A stretch of 64,000 bases of DNA from assembly GCA_011009095.1 (NCBI GenBank), contig VTPC01000842.1, positions 658,655-722,654 of the forward strand. The letters are read 5' to 3'. Within the stretch, counting starts at the first letter, position 1. Each line of letters opens with the position of its first letter. Under the pieces are notes generated by a model. The model saw nothing but the letters and a program-made list of their open reading frames with translations, searched no databases and had not been told where the DNA came from. Shown here one piece after another: positions 57,101-64,000 of this stretch. The DNA is from Ignelater luminosus (taxonomy: Eukaryota; Arthropoda; Insecta; Coleoptera; Elateridae). A program made the position numbers and the translations under genes.

Positions 57101-59559
57101 AGCCATTCCACAAACGTCATTACACCGTATTTTGCATAAAGATTTGGGTCTTAAGGCTTATAAAGTCCAGTTAACACAAGAACTCAAGCCGGCCGATCAT
57201 CAACAACGTCGTGTCTTTGCTGATTGGGTCGTTGAAATGCATGAAAATGATCCAGAATTCCATCGAAAAATCATCTTGAGTGATGAGGCCCATTTCCACC
57301 TCGGTGGCTTCGTCAACAAGCAAAATTGTCGGATCTGGGGCTCAGAAAATCCAAGAGTTATTGTTGAAAAGTCTCTCTATCCTCAACGTGTGACTGTTTG
57401 GTGCGGTTTATGGTCCGGCGGAGTCATTGGACCTTACTTTTTCGAAAATGAGGCTGGAGCAACAGTTACGGTGACTGGATTGCGCTATCGAGAGATGATT
57501 AACGATTTTTTATGGCCGGAATTGGATGGTATTGATCTGGACAACGTTTACTTTCAACAAGACGGCGCTACGTGCCACACAAGCAACGAAACCATTGATC
57601 TTTTACGGAAAAAGTTTCCGGACCGTGTTATCTCTCGAAGAGGTGATCACAATTGGCCACCGAGATCTTGTGATTTAACACCTTGCGACTTCTTTCTTTG
57701 GGGCCACGTGAAAGAGAAGGTCTACGCCAACAGCCCAGCGTCGATTCAAGACCTCAAAGATGGAATTCGTGAGGCTATCGAGGACATAGGGCAGCCACTT
57801 TGCGATTTGGTTATGGAAAATTTCATGAAAAGGATATTGTCCTGTAAGCGTGGTCGTGGTGGTCATTTGCCTGATGTTATTTTCCACTATTAACGGCATA
57901 CCTTCCTCTTTATAATGAAATAAACATCCGATCATTTATATTAAAAAATGGCACTTTTCTTTGAATATCAAAATAACACCTCTTATTGGAAAACCCTTTA
58001 TATCCTGTGTGGATATCTATGGTACATCCTACGTGGATATCCAATGGACATCCATCGGATATACTAGTGCTGTGTGGGATGATATAAAATAAATAAAGTT
58101 TTTTATTATTGGAATTTCAGATATTGATCATATTTATTGAGTTGCAAAGAGAGTCATTTGCATCTCAAAAAGACTAACTAAGCCAGGAATCAACTTTTGA
58201 CCTCCTTTGTCGTTGTCAGATTAGGGTATACATAAGGATATATAATTGTTATACACAATATAAGCACAGAATATAAGATTTAGAGATGTTTTTGTTAGTT
58301 GTGGACATGGTAAGTTCTAAAAGCTCCAAAAAATTCAATTTTATTATGCATCACATAAGGAAGATGTAAGAGCAGGTTTTTTACTAAATTCATTGCATAT
58401 TTTGTCTTTGATAAACTGTAAATATTTTATGTCTTAATCCAGTAAGAGGAATGAATACATAATAGTTTTCATGTGAATGCAATTTCAAATCAATTTTAAT
58501 ATTTCATTGTCTTCTAAAATAAACATCAGATTAGACCCTGTATGTAATATTATGCATTAACCAACCAGATAACTTACTCAATATGATTTGTTCGTAACGA
58601 TATTTCTAAATCCCTAAGAACTTGTGTTGAAGTGGAATCTCCAACCATCTTCCTTTTCTGCAGCAAAAAGAAAAACTATCATCAAATAAAACTAGTTCTA
58701 TTCATATTATAGTTAATTAGCAAAAAAGCAAGAAAGTAAAATCGCTTTGAGTTAAAAATAAAAAATGGATATACTATAATACCCATATACGTAAAAACTA
58801 ATTAGATAATAACATTTTTTAATGTGATTTGGGTTGCATAAACTCAGTTCAGTTAAAATCTAATTAATGAGTAATTCCCAAAATAATACTTACTCTGTGA
58901 CTTCTAGAAGCCTTTGGATCTAAATATGTTCGTAGTTTATGGAGATAATAAGATGGAGGGTCTTTGGCTTGAACCATCTCCTAGAAATAGGTAAAATTAT
59001 AATTAGTATAAGGCGGAAAAAACTTTTTAAAACTAAATTTTAGAAAAGAAAAAAGTTCTCATGATTAAAAGTGACCTCAATCTTCAATTACGTAATTACA
59101 TTTACATGTACCTGACATAAAAGTTAATGAAATTATTATTCTGAATAATTAAAGAGTTTTTCCTCATTATAATGGAGAGTATACGTATTTTTTTTAATTA
59201 AGAAGATAGTTTAAATTACTTAATAAACAAATTAAAGATTTAAAAACAAACAAGTCCTAAATATTGAATATTCATAATCAGTATAGGTCATTTAAAACCG
59301 TCAACATAATTATACAGCTTTACATAATGAATCACTATTAAAAATGTATGAGTCATAAGAACAAATCTAAAGGACGCAGATAAGTTGGTAAAATATCGTT
59401 GTAGTGGTATGTTTCAATATTTAACAACCAGAAAATGAAATAGAGGAAAAAAAAGTGTAATTGAAAGAACAGTTGAGCATAAAAGCAATTGTATAAGAAG
59501 TAAAAGTATACTTGAAGAATAAATAGTGTTCCTACCTTCATACCTTTAGTAGGGTACAT
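38950..59559 (-). CDS. Frl: Formin-like protein, FRL/FMNL class (whole visible gene)
   Basis: FMNL formins nucleate and elongate unbranched actin filaments under control of Cdc42/Rac. Exons, 5' to 3': 59559-59536, 58980-58894, 58657-58578, 49546-49219, 49152-48904, 48845-48585, 47973-47721, 47663-47175, 47109-46817, 46754-46475, 46409-46135, 39917-39804, 39162-38950. All have GT-AG borders and agreeing phases, and the total is 2946 bases (981 residues). Order of domains: GBD/FH3 (about 10-340), coiled coil (345-425), FH1 (about 448-490), FH2 (about 500-870) and DAD (about 930-981). [20 protein letters not shown] and the post-FH2 region match FMNL rather than Diaphanous. Human FMNL has roughly 80-100 more N-terminal residues, so the usual first exons probably lie beyond the window. 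All large introns carry transposons. Confidence 0.9.
39720..39917 (-). CDS. Frl: Formin exon 12 and possible intron-retained end without DAD
   Basis: Exon 12 (39917-39804) encodes [20 protein letters not shown] and a basic [11 protein letters not shown], the post-FH2 helix of FMNL. The donor CAG|GTAATT is not strong. If it is not used, the frame stays open for 26 more codons ([20 protein letters not shown]...) before a stop at about 39723-39725. A transcript ending there would lack the DAD. Confidence 0.7.
39918..40734. other. Formin intron 12, left part; no gene seen
   Basis: AT-rich intronic DNA before the large repeat copy. A GCTTGC-rich patch near 40360-40435 is noted, but nothing else can be supported. 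Confidence 0.5.
42281..43819 (+). pseudogene. Sola-type transposase pseudogene
   Basis: Pieces in order: an N-terminal region with [21 protein letters not shown], then [24 protein letters not shown], and [20 protein letters not shown] with a following Cys/His pattern. Next come [29 protein letters not shown], and the catalytic-type segment [13 protein letters not shown] with an Asp. KYF, a stop, and then [16 protein letters not shown] follow, with further Asp and His. The D-N-C-x-x-Q-N and PGH...D..H motifs are those of Sola transposases. Damage: TGA at 42788, a frame change near 42885, TGA at 43383 and a frame change in an A10 run near 43450. The protein is not functional. Confidence 0.65.
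44035..44336. repeat. ~110-bp inverted repeat inside Sola-like element
   Basis: AAAATGTGTGTTTTATAATA and AAATACGACATAACTTGCAA on the left reappear inverted on the right (TTGCAAGTTATGCCGTATTT, then TATTATAAAACACACATTTT). The arms enclose about 90 bases. This lies near the right end of the element, downstream of the transposase. Confidence 0.75.
44504..44870. repeat. Second half of GC-rich array, copy B
   Basis: The array of GGCCCGACAGGGCCAA-type words continues after the Sola-like insertion and ends in CGAGCTTCGGGCC.ACCC and TAAAAGCCTG, like the end of the array near 9900-9935. Both strands show meaningless open frames. Confidence 0.65.
46135..47663 (-). CDS. Frl: Formin FH1-FH2 core, exons 8-11
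   Basis: Exons 47663-47175, 47109-46817, 46754-46475 and 46409-46135. FH1 has the runs [20 protein letters not shown] and PVPPPPAGL, which bind profilin-actin. FH2 begins with [20 protein letters not shown] (lasso tryptophan) and [11 protein letters not shown]. It continues with [33 protein letters not shown] and [10 protein letters not shown]. The core reads [20 protein letters not shown] with the conserved Lys, then [34 protein letters not shown] and a final helix ending VRFAKAFK. All expected FH2 blocks are present. FH1 is short compared with mammalian FMNL2. Confidence 0.95.
47721..49546 (-). CDS. Frl: Formin GBD/FH3 and coiled coil, exons 4-7
   Basis: Exons 49546-49219, 49152-48904, 48845-48585 and 47973-47721. 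Exon 4 starts with [20 protein letters not shown], has a low-complexity Arg/Ser linker, and ends [17 protein letters not shown]. Exon 5 gives [20 protein letters not shown] and [12 protein letters not shown]. Exon 6 gives [20 protein letters not shown] and [20 protein letters not shown]. These armadillo-like helices bind the DAD and Rho GTPase. Exon 7 is a heptad-like coiled coil ([20 protein letters not shown]...). Confidence 0.95.
49547..51022. other. Formin intron 3, left part; no gene seen
   Basis: AT-rich intronic DNA. An ACAGGGTGTATTCACTTTC string at 49615-49635 looks like one end of an ACAGGGTG-type MITE, but no matching second end was found. Confidence 0.45.
51023..51315. mobile_element. 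Palindromic MITE, copy 2 (truncated, inverted)
   Basis: The left end CAGCATGCCCATTTTACAGG and the mirrored GGCAACACGTCTTACAATTC arm match the MITE at 30751-31248. The interior (ACAAACTATGGTTTAATTA) reads as the reverse complement of copy 1, so the orientation is opposite. The right terminus is cut at CTAAACATTCAC, where a LINE 3' end begins. Confidence 0.7.
51316..53100 (-). mobile_element. RTE/CFDP2-type LINE relic
   Basis: The minus strand encodes a decayed non-LTR retrotransposon. An endonuclease part lies at about 53045-52449: [10 protein letters not shown], then [20 protein letters not shown] and [10 protein letters not shown], the EEP fold with Asp-Cys/Asn and SDH motifs. An RT part near 51990-51830 has YADDVALIA and [17 protein letters not shown]. 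The 3' end encodes [13 protein letters not shown]. Much of the RT between is deleted. The pattern resembles LINE proteins annotated as 'craniofacial development protein 2-like' in insects. Confidence 0.7.
52449..52826 (-). pseudogene. LINE endonuclease (EEP) fragment
   Basis: This is the longest open piece of the LINE relic, about 125 residues from [15 protein letters not shown]. It includes [20 protein letters not shown], matching the 'NTFF..K...TW.SPDG' block of RTE endonucleases, then NQIDNVLV and SDHLLM. The 5' catalytic part is in other frames. Confidence 0.7.
53926..54540 (+). mobile_element. pogo/Tigger-type transposon 3' relic
   Basis: The right terminus reads GCGGGTTTTACTG followed by TA. 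Its inverse, CAGTAAAACCCGCTTATTGG, resembles pogo/Tigger ends. Upstream a C-terminal transposase piece is visible ([20 protein letters not shown] near 54127-54186, and [10 protein letters not shown] near 54245-54275), typical of pogo tails. The left end and catalytic core were not found, so this is the 3' part only. Confidence 0.55.
54543..55441. other. Formin intron 3, AT-rich DNA; no gene seen
   Basis: No exon or bounded element can be supported. The end at 55430-55440 reads ACACCCTGTA, directly before the TIR element starting at 55442. Confidence 0.45.
56694..57998 (+). mobile_element. Intact mariner-type transposon, copy 2
   Basis: A 1305-bp element with the same termini as 25407-26711, flanked by TA at 56692-56693 and 57999-58000. 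By eye only three bases differ from copy 1 in the gene and none in the ends. It is inserted inside the GGATATCC-rich element and is in the same orientation as copy 1. Confidence 0.95.
56808..57893 (+). CDS. Mariner-type transposase, 361 aa, second intact copy
   Basis: The architecture is the same as the protein at 25521-26606: two HTH segments, then [15 protein letters not shown] and RSCDLTP catalytic boxes. Differences are Gly for Ala at residue 20 and Cys for Tyr in the LTPCDFF segment next to the third catalytic Asp, plus one silent change (AGAACGG). Most relatives have an aromatic or small residue at that Cys position. I cannot say whether activity is affected. Confidence 0.95.
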   Translation: MERYTLQQRIEIIKIHYKNGENLAETVRKTRTFLGHREAPCRTAIQKLVKKFELLGQVSDVKNKTRARRSRTAENIAVVAESVKENPGLSIPRRSLELAIPQTSLHRILHKDLGLKAYKVQLTQELKPADHQQRRVFADWVVEMHENDPEFHRKIILSDEAHFHLGGFVNKQNCRIWGSENPRVIVEKSLYPQRVTVWCGLWSGGVIGPYFFENEAGATVTVTGLRYREMINDFLWPELDGIDLDNVYFQQDGATCHTSNETIDLLRKKFPDRVISRRGDHNWPPRSCDLTPCDFFLWGHVKEKVYANSPASIQDLKDGIREAIEDIGQPLCDLVMENFMKRILSCKRGRGGHLPDVIFHY

Positions 59560-59587
59560 TTAATTTTGCAACCGCGGAACTGTTTTT
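58578..59587 (-). CDS. Frl: Formin N-terminal exons 1-3, start uncertain
   Basis: Exon 3 (58657-58578, [20 protein letters not shown]) and exon 2 (58980-58894, [20 protein letters not shown]) match FMNL residues just before the FH3 helices. The short first exon gives only MYPTKGMK (59559-59536) and joins in phase. It has an in-frame TAA directly before the ATG and a possible acceptor at 59588, so it could be an alternative first coding exon. In other FMNLs exon 2 is preceded by a 'NLPPDKA..LL..YD..KKW' segment, which I cannot find here. Exons 2-3 are firm; exon 1 is tentative. Confidence 0.65.
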
Positions 59588-62280
59588 CTGTAGAAAAAAA
59601 ATAAAAACTAACAAAACAAAACGTTACAATTTTGATTTAATTTTATACCATTATTGAAAACAGTTATTTTGTTTCATTTCCGGTAGATTTTCTCTTTTGT
59701 AGATATTTAAATATTTATTTTTGTAGAAATCAACATTTCTTTAAAATTACAATTCGAGTTGGTTATGTCTATCAAGAATATCAGATTATCTACCTTGAAA
59801 TTTTTATTTGTGTTAAGTTCGGTTTCACCTAGAAAACAATCTGGATATCAGGAAAAGAAATAGCAAAACCGCATCTTTGAAAGTAATCCCATTTTTTTGA
59901 AATATTTATCACGATGTGGTTACTAAAAGATAACTAATACATGGGATCTCTTGCCAAATATTTAACAGGAAGGTAACTTTATTATTAATACTTGAGGGTA
60001 ATGACACGTTCAGATTTCTGAGTTTGTCTCTTCAAAAGAAAAAAAGATGCAATTTGCATGTTTGAAATTCCAATAAGTATTTTTAAGAAACAAAGGTCAA
60101 AGTTTAGTTCTGTAAAAGCAAGAAAATAAATTTCTGTTGATTTATACTAATGTAAGGCAGGTCGAGAAGTTTGAAAGAAAATATTAGACACATAGATGAA
60201 TAACGCCGAAACCGTTATGACACCCTGTCGAGTTTGCAAATATTTGTTTACTAATTTCTAATCTTACTTTTTTAAATCTGATTAGACCAAACCAAATGAT
60301 GAAATCATTAAGTTCCAAACCAAAAAAGGTACTGCAATCATCATTATTTCCCCTCGATTATAATTATCATTTTACCGCAATTAATCTAAAAAAACACACA
60401 TTACGTTATTAGACGAAGATCCCCGATTGTGCAATATTTCGTAGTTGATTAAAATCCACGGAAGCTCCACATATTTCACGGAATAGTAAGCGTTGCAAAT
60501 TGAATGAATCATTACTTATTATAAGGAGCAAAGACACTAAAACAATATTTAGTTAATTATTAATATTTAACTTATTTGAGAAGAAAAAAGTATGTTTAAT
60601 TCGGCCAAGAAATTATTCTCTTAAAAGTTAGATTTCAGGAAATAAAGATTTCGTTGTGTCCTCGATATCTAGATTGTTTACACTACCAAGGTAAGGACAT
60701 GACCCTTACGAAATTTTATTATTATTACTCCATAAACTTTAGTTTTTATATATTACACAGAAGGACATCTGTAAAAAAAAGTCTTCATAGTATAATTAAT
60801 GTGAGTCACTGCAAAATTACTGTGACAAAAACAATTTTTGGATAAACTTGACAAAAGGATATAAATGACAAGAGGTGTCATACACAAAAAAAAGATGCAA
60901 TACATAAGTATATTCATCACAACTAAAGAATAGCCCGAATTTCGAATGATTTTTCGGGATGGTCAATTTCGAAAAGAAGTGATACCTACACCAACTGTCA
61001 CGATAGTCACTTTAAAATATTGTATGGATTCTCCAGCATCACGTTCATTATAACAAACGCACTCTTTACAGATCTATTTGCTCAAAACACCATCAAAGCG
61101 GATATGGGAAAATTGAGGTATAACTAATGACCACGCGACTAAAGGAAGGGATTGTAAGACGGTCAAGGGGACCGTACACGTTGTTATTGCCCCTCTTACC
61201 CAAACAGGCCATTTTTTGGACTTGGTTTATGTAATTTCTTTCGGCATTCTTAGTGATAGACCAGATTTCATCCTAAATGACTGCCTGCTAGTTCAGAGTT
61301 CTTTGATGGCTTTGTTACGTCAGACCTTTGACTTCTCTCACAATCTCGAGAAATGAGCCATTTGCGTTAAATTCTTTTAACCTTCATGGGACCTTTTCTT
61401 CTAACTGGAGCATTTTTTTCCAAACATATTACTTATTGCCAGGGACAAATTATTGTTTGGGTGTTGTCACTGGGAAAGCTCCTGAATAGTTGACAGTGAC
61501 AAATTAGATTCTACTACTTTGATTAACTTATTACTGTTACAGCACAATTTATTGAGATAAAAAGCTCATTGAGCGGATTTCCAATTTTACACCTTCGGTA
61601 CGACTTTCGTATACCCGCCTACCACGGATCAAGTTAGTTGAGGTGTTGTATTGTCAGGCTTGTCGAGAGGGTCACGGGAGTACTGAGTTTAGGTGCCGGA
61701 AAAGCTCAAGTAGTCTGCATGAAGGACGGGCAATTTAAATAGGTCGTACAGAATTTGGTCTCAAGAACTTTTCTGGATGTCATTATTTGGATAATTTTTA
61801 TATAGATTGCATGATTTTCGATTTCATGTTCCATAACTAATGAAACAGTAGTTACTATATTAATGAATATGAATATAAAGTAAATCAATTAACAAGATAT
61901 GAAGTAAACTTTTTCCCATAGAATGCTAATTATCTGAAATGAGACTAGTTTCAAACTTAATCACTTCTTAGTAATTAATATCAGCTTCGAATTTCCTTTT
62001 AAAAACTACTCCTATCTACACTAATTAAACTGTAATTGATTATTACGCTAATCAAATTTGTATTTTGCGTTCTTAAAACCAGTAGTTGGCTTGCATTTAG
62101 GTTTCATCTACCGAAGACAAGATCATTATGTGTTTAAGTGGAAAAATTTTGCTATTTGTAAAATATACGTTATAGATTATTGAAATTATGGCATATAGAA
62201 AATAAATTGACGTCTTCAAGATTTATTTTCTTTTTTGGCACTATAGAAATATAGTAGTTATTAAGACTCTGGGTCTATAT
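59588..62280. other. Upstream/intronic region of the formin, no gene seen
   Basis: AT-rich up to about 60900, then a somewhat GC-richer stretch (61000-61700) without long frames. I searched for the missing FMNL N-terminal segment and did not find it. Confidence 0.4.
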
Positions 62281-62284
62281 GACT

Positions 62285-62500
62285 CTCCAATATTAGTTCG
62301 CACGGGCCAAAATTTCCAGGTCCAACTGGGGACAAACTTGACTCGGCACGAAAGAAAGCCGGTAACTTCTTGATCGGTTGGACAGGCCTGAGAGAAGCCC
62401 AATAAAGAACCCCGAAGGGCCAAAAAGTCCAAAAGACTCGAACGGTCCAACATGTCTGAAGGGTCCGAACGGCCCGACACACAGTGGTCGGAAATGAAGA
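62285..62500. repeat. GC-rich short-period array, copy 4 (short)
   Basis: The block starts with GGGCCAAAATTTCCAGGTCCAA, which resembles 41249 and 9520. It includes GTAACTTCTTGATCGGTTGGACAGGCC, and ends with GAAGGGTCCGAACGGCCCGA. Flanks differ from copies A and B, so only the array and its leader are shared. Confidence 0.55.
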
Positions 62501-62577
62501 AAAACCGGTCAAAACTAAATAACTCTCAGAATTGATAGTGATATTCTGTATGATATCGACTTAGTTTTTAACAAGGG

Positions 62578-64000
62578 GCACGCACGAGGTGTACCTCACC
62601 GATTTTTTTGAAACTTGGTACAGTGTCCGCCAAGAAGTCTGCACCATATGGGAAAAATATTTATTGAATGACTTATGAAAAACTTTTTTTCGGTATCAGG
62701 TTTTGTTTGCTCTAGAATCAAGAATGACCTAATCAAAAGTAATCATGTTGTCTCCATTACTTGTCAAATTTAAAAAAAATGTTTGAAAAATGGACTTATT
62801 TGATCGAACTTTGAAAAAAGTCATTAGAAAAAGATGTTTCCTTTGCAATTTTCTACCCGTATGCAAATTTTTAAAAGCCTACCACGATTTCCATATTTTG
62901 CCCTTGATTTCGCTTTTCCTTATTTGTGTGGAGGTACTGCTAACAAAAGTTTTTGTAAATGTTTATTTGGAAAATGCGATAAGATATGCAATGCACGCCC
63001 TGATTACAAATCGGATTTATGTGTTTATCTGTATGAATGAGATGAACTTTGCACAAAGTGTGCTACTTTACCAAAACTCCATTTTTATTTTTTTACACAA
63101 AAATAAGGAAAAAAAGATTATTTACACCGTAAAAAGAGTATTGTGCAATATGTATCTAATCAATAAGTGTTTTCTATTAGATTGGATCGATTTTTATTGG
63201 TTAACAAAGAAGGAAAAGTGAAATAAAGGGCAAAATATAAAAATCGTGGTAGGCTTTTGAAAATTTGCATACGGGTAGAAAATTGCGGAGGAAACATTTT
63301 TTTCTTATGACTTTTTTCAAAATTCAGTCAAATAAGTCCATTTTTCAAACATTTTTTCTAAAAATATCAAATTTGACAGGTAATGGCGACCATATAATTA
63401 CTTTTGATTAGGTCATTTTTGGTTCTGGAGCAAGCAGAACCTGATGCCGGAAAAAAATTTTCCTTAAGTCATTCGATAAAAGTTTTTCCCATATGGTGCA
63501 GACTTTTTGGCGGCCACTGTATAAGTAGTACGGGTCAAAACATTAGACACGTATTTTTTGGTATCGGCTGAGCTAGCATCATATTTTACATTAAAAACGG
63601 AAATAAAAATTCGTCAAAAAGCAAATTTTTGAAAATCCGTTTTCGTCGAACGAATGGGAATTTCAAAAAAATCCAAAATATTCCTAACTCAAAAAAAACC
63701 AGCAAAAGAAAATAAAAAGTATAAAAAAGGAAGTAGTTTTTGGGGATGGGAGTTGAGGATGAACGCAGAAAAATTCTGCTTGTACCACCAGATAGGGGAT
63801 AAAAAGTGATTAAACTTTGCTATTTGAACCATCTCGATATCTACTACCGTTTGGGAGCTATGGGGCTTTAAATAAAATTTATCAGATTTTCGAAGGTGGT
63901 TTCACCCGTTTAAAGTCGAGCTCAGTGGATGCAAAAAACACGTGTTTAATGTTTTGACCTGCACTACTTATATACCAAGTTTCAGAAAAATTGGTGAGTA
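62578..64000. mobile_element. Long inverted-repeat element, continues past window
   Basis: Left arm 62595-62905 and right arm 63225-63520 are inverted copies. For example, GCACCATATGGGAAAA at 62642 matches TTTTCCCATATGGTGC at 63485, and AAAGCCTACCACGATTT at 62875 matches AAATCGTGGTAGGCTTTTG. The terminal part of the right arm (TACCAAGTTTCAGAAAAATTGGTGA) resumes at 63970 after a nested insertion. The centre (62905-63220) has a weak open frame with no recognisable domain. Confidence 0.65.
63524..63972. mobile_element. Nested TIR element (~450 bp)
   Basis: AGTAGTACGGGTCAAAACAT at the left is inverted at the right as ATGTTTTGACCTGCACTACT, with similarity over about 55 bases. TATA stands at both borders (63521-63524 and about 63969-63972), suggesting a TA or TATA target duplication. 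It interrupts the right arm of the larger inverted-repeat element. Confidence 0.65.

Larger units (their letters stand above)
55442..58080. mobile_element. GGATATCC-rich TIR element with nested mariner
   Basis: The ends are ATCCCACACAGCA at 55442 and TGCTGTGTGGGAT at 58080. Inside each end are repeated, partly palindromic words (GGATATCC, ATGGATATCCATTTTATGTC) at 55455-55615, 56655-56690 and 58000-58060. After removing the mariner at 56694-57998 the element is about 1.3 kb. No transposase is visible and no target duplication is clear. Confidence 0.6.

Noticed and set aside
38950-59559. Assignment of the formin to Diaphanous
   Set aside because: The FH3 and post-FH2 segments match the FRL/FMNL class. 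The DAD also has the FMNL-like GALEDIL...[13 protein letters not shown] form.
62790-63221. 143-codon plus-strand frame in the right-edge element
   Set aside because: It begins within an inverted-repeat arm, has no recognisable domain and an AT-driven composition, so it is not called as a gene.

Overview
This is eukaryotic, AT-rich, intron-rich nuclear DNA from an insect. The two host genes resemble insect proteins, and the repeats (jockey-like and CFDP2/RTE-like LINEs, IS630/mariner, piggyBac, pogo, Sola-like and hAT-like elements) are typical of a repeat-rich insect genome. A beetle is my guess, but nothing here proves the order. There are no rRNA genes, tRNA genes or CRISPR arrays that I can see.

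Host genes. Two large multi-exon genes lie head-to-tail on the minus strand. The right one (38950-59559, perhaps continuing past the right edge) is a formin of the FRL/FMNL class: GBD/FH3, coiled coil, proline-rich FH1, actin-nucleating FH2 and a C-terminal DAD. Thirteen exons join in phase to 2946 bases (981 codons plus stop). The left one (15503-37056) is the transcription kinase Cdk12: RS-rich and proline-rich N-terminus, complete CDK domain, then the diagnostic post-kinase '[16 protein letters not shown]'-type segment encoded 14 kb away. Its first exon carries a one-base frameshift in an A6 run. A third minus-strand gene starts at 14611 (acidic, Asn-rich first exon, not recognised).

Repeats, left to right: a 42-bp and a ~120-bp tandem repeat with a hAT-like insertion (1.6-3.0 kb); a decayed non-LTR retrotransposon containing a GC-rich short-period array and a 27-bp tandem repeat (4.9-9.0 kb); a first full copy of the GC-rich-array repeat (9.05-10.3 kb); a 5'-truncated jockey-like LINE (10.7-12.0 kb); and a transposase fragment (12.2-12.8 kb). 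The 14-kb Cdk12 intron (18.45-32.7 kb) holds a TIR element, a fold-back element, an IS630/mariner relic, an intact mariner-type transposon, a TTAA-flanked piggyBac relic and a palindromic MITE. The 6-kb formin intron (39.9-46.1 kb) holds a second copy of the GC-rich repeat, split by a Sola-like transposon with a 4-bp target duplication. The 9-kb formin intron (49.5-58.6 kb) holds a MITE copy, an RTE-type LINE, a pogo relic and a GGATATCC-rich TIR element with a second, nearly identical mariner nested in it. The right end has nested inverted-repeat elements (62.6-64.0 kb).

The genes are not an operon and share no evident pathway: the formin remodels actin under Rho-family GTPases, and Cdk12 phosphorylates the RNA polymerase II tail with cyclin K. 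I see no clear new multi-gene system. The most interesting signals are a formin transcript end that would lose the DAD, the dispersed GC-rich array family, the Sola-like element, and the recently active mariner pair.
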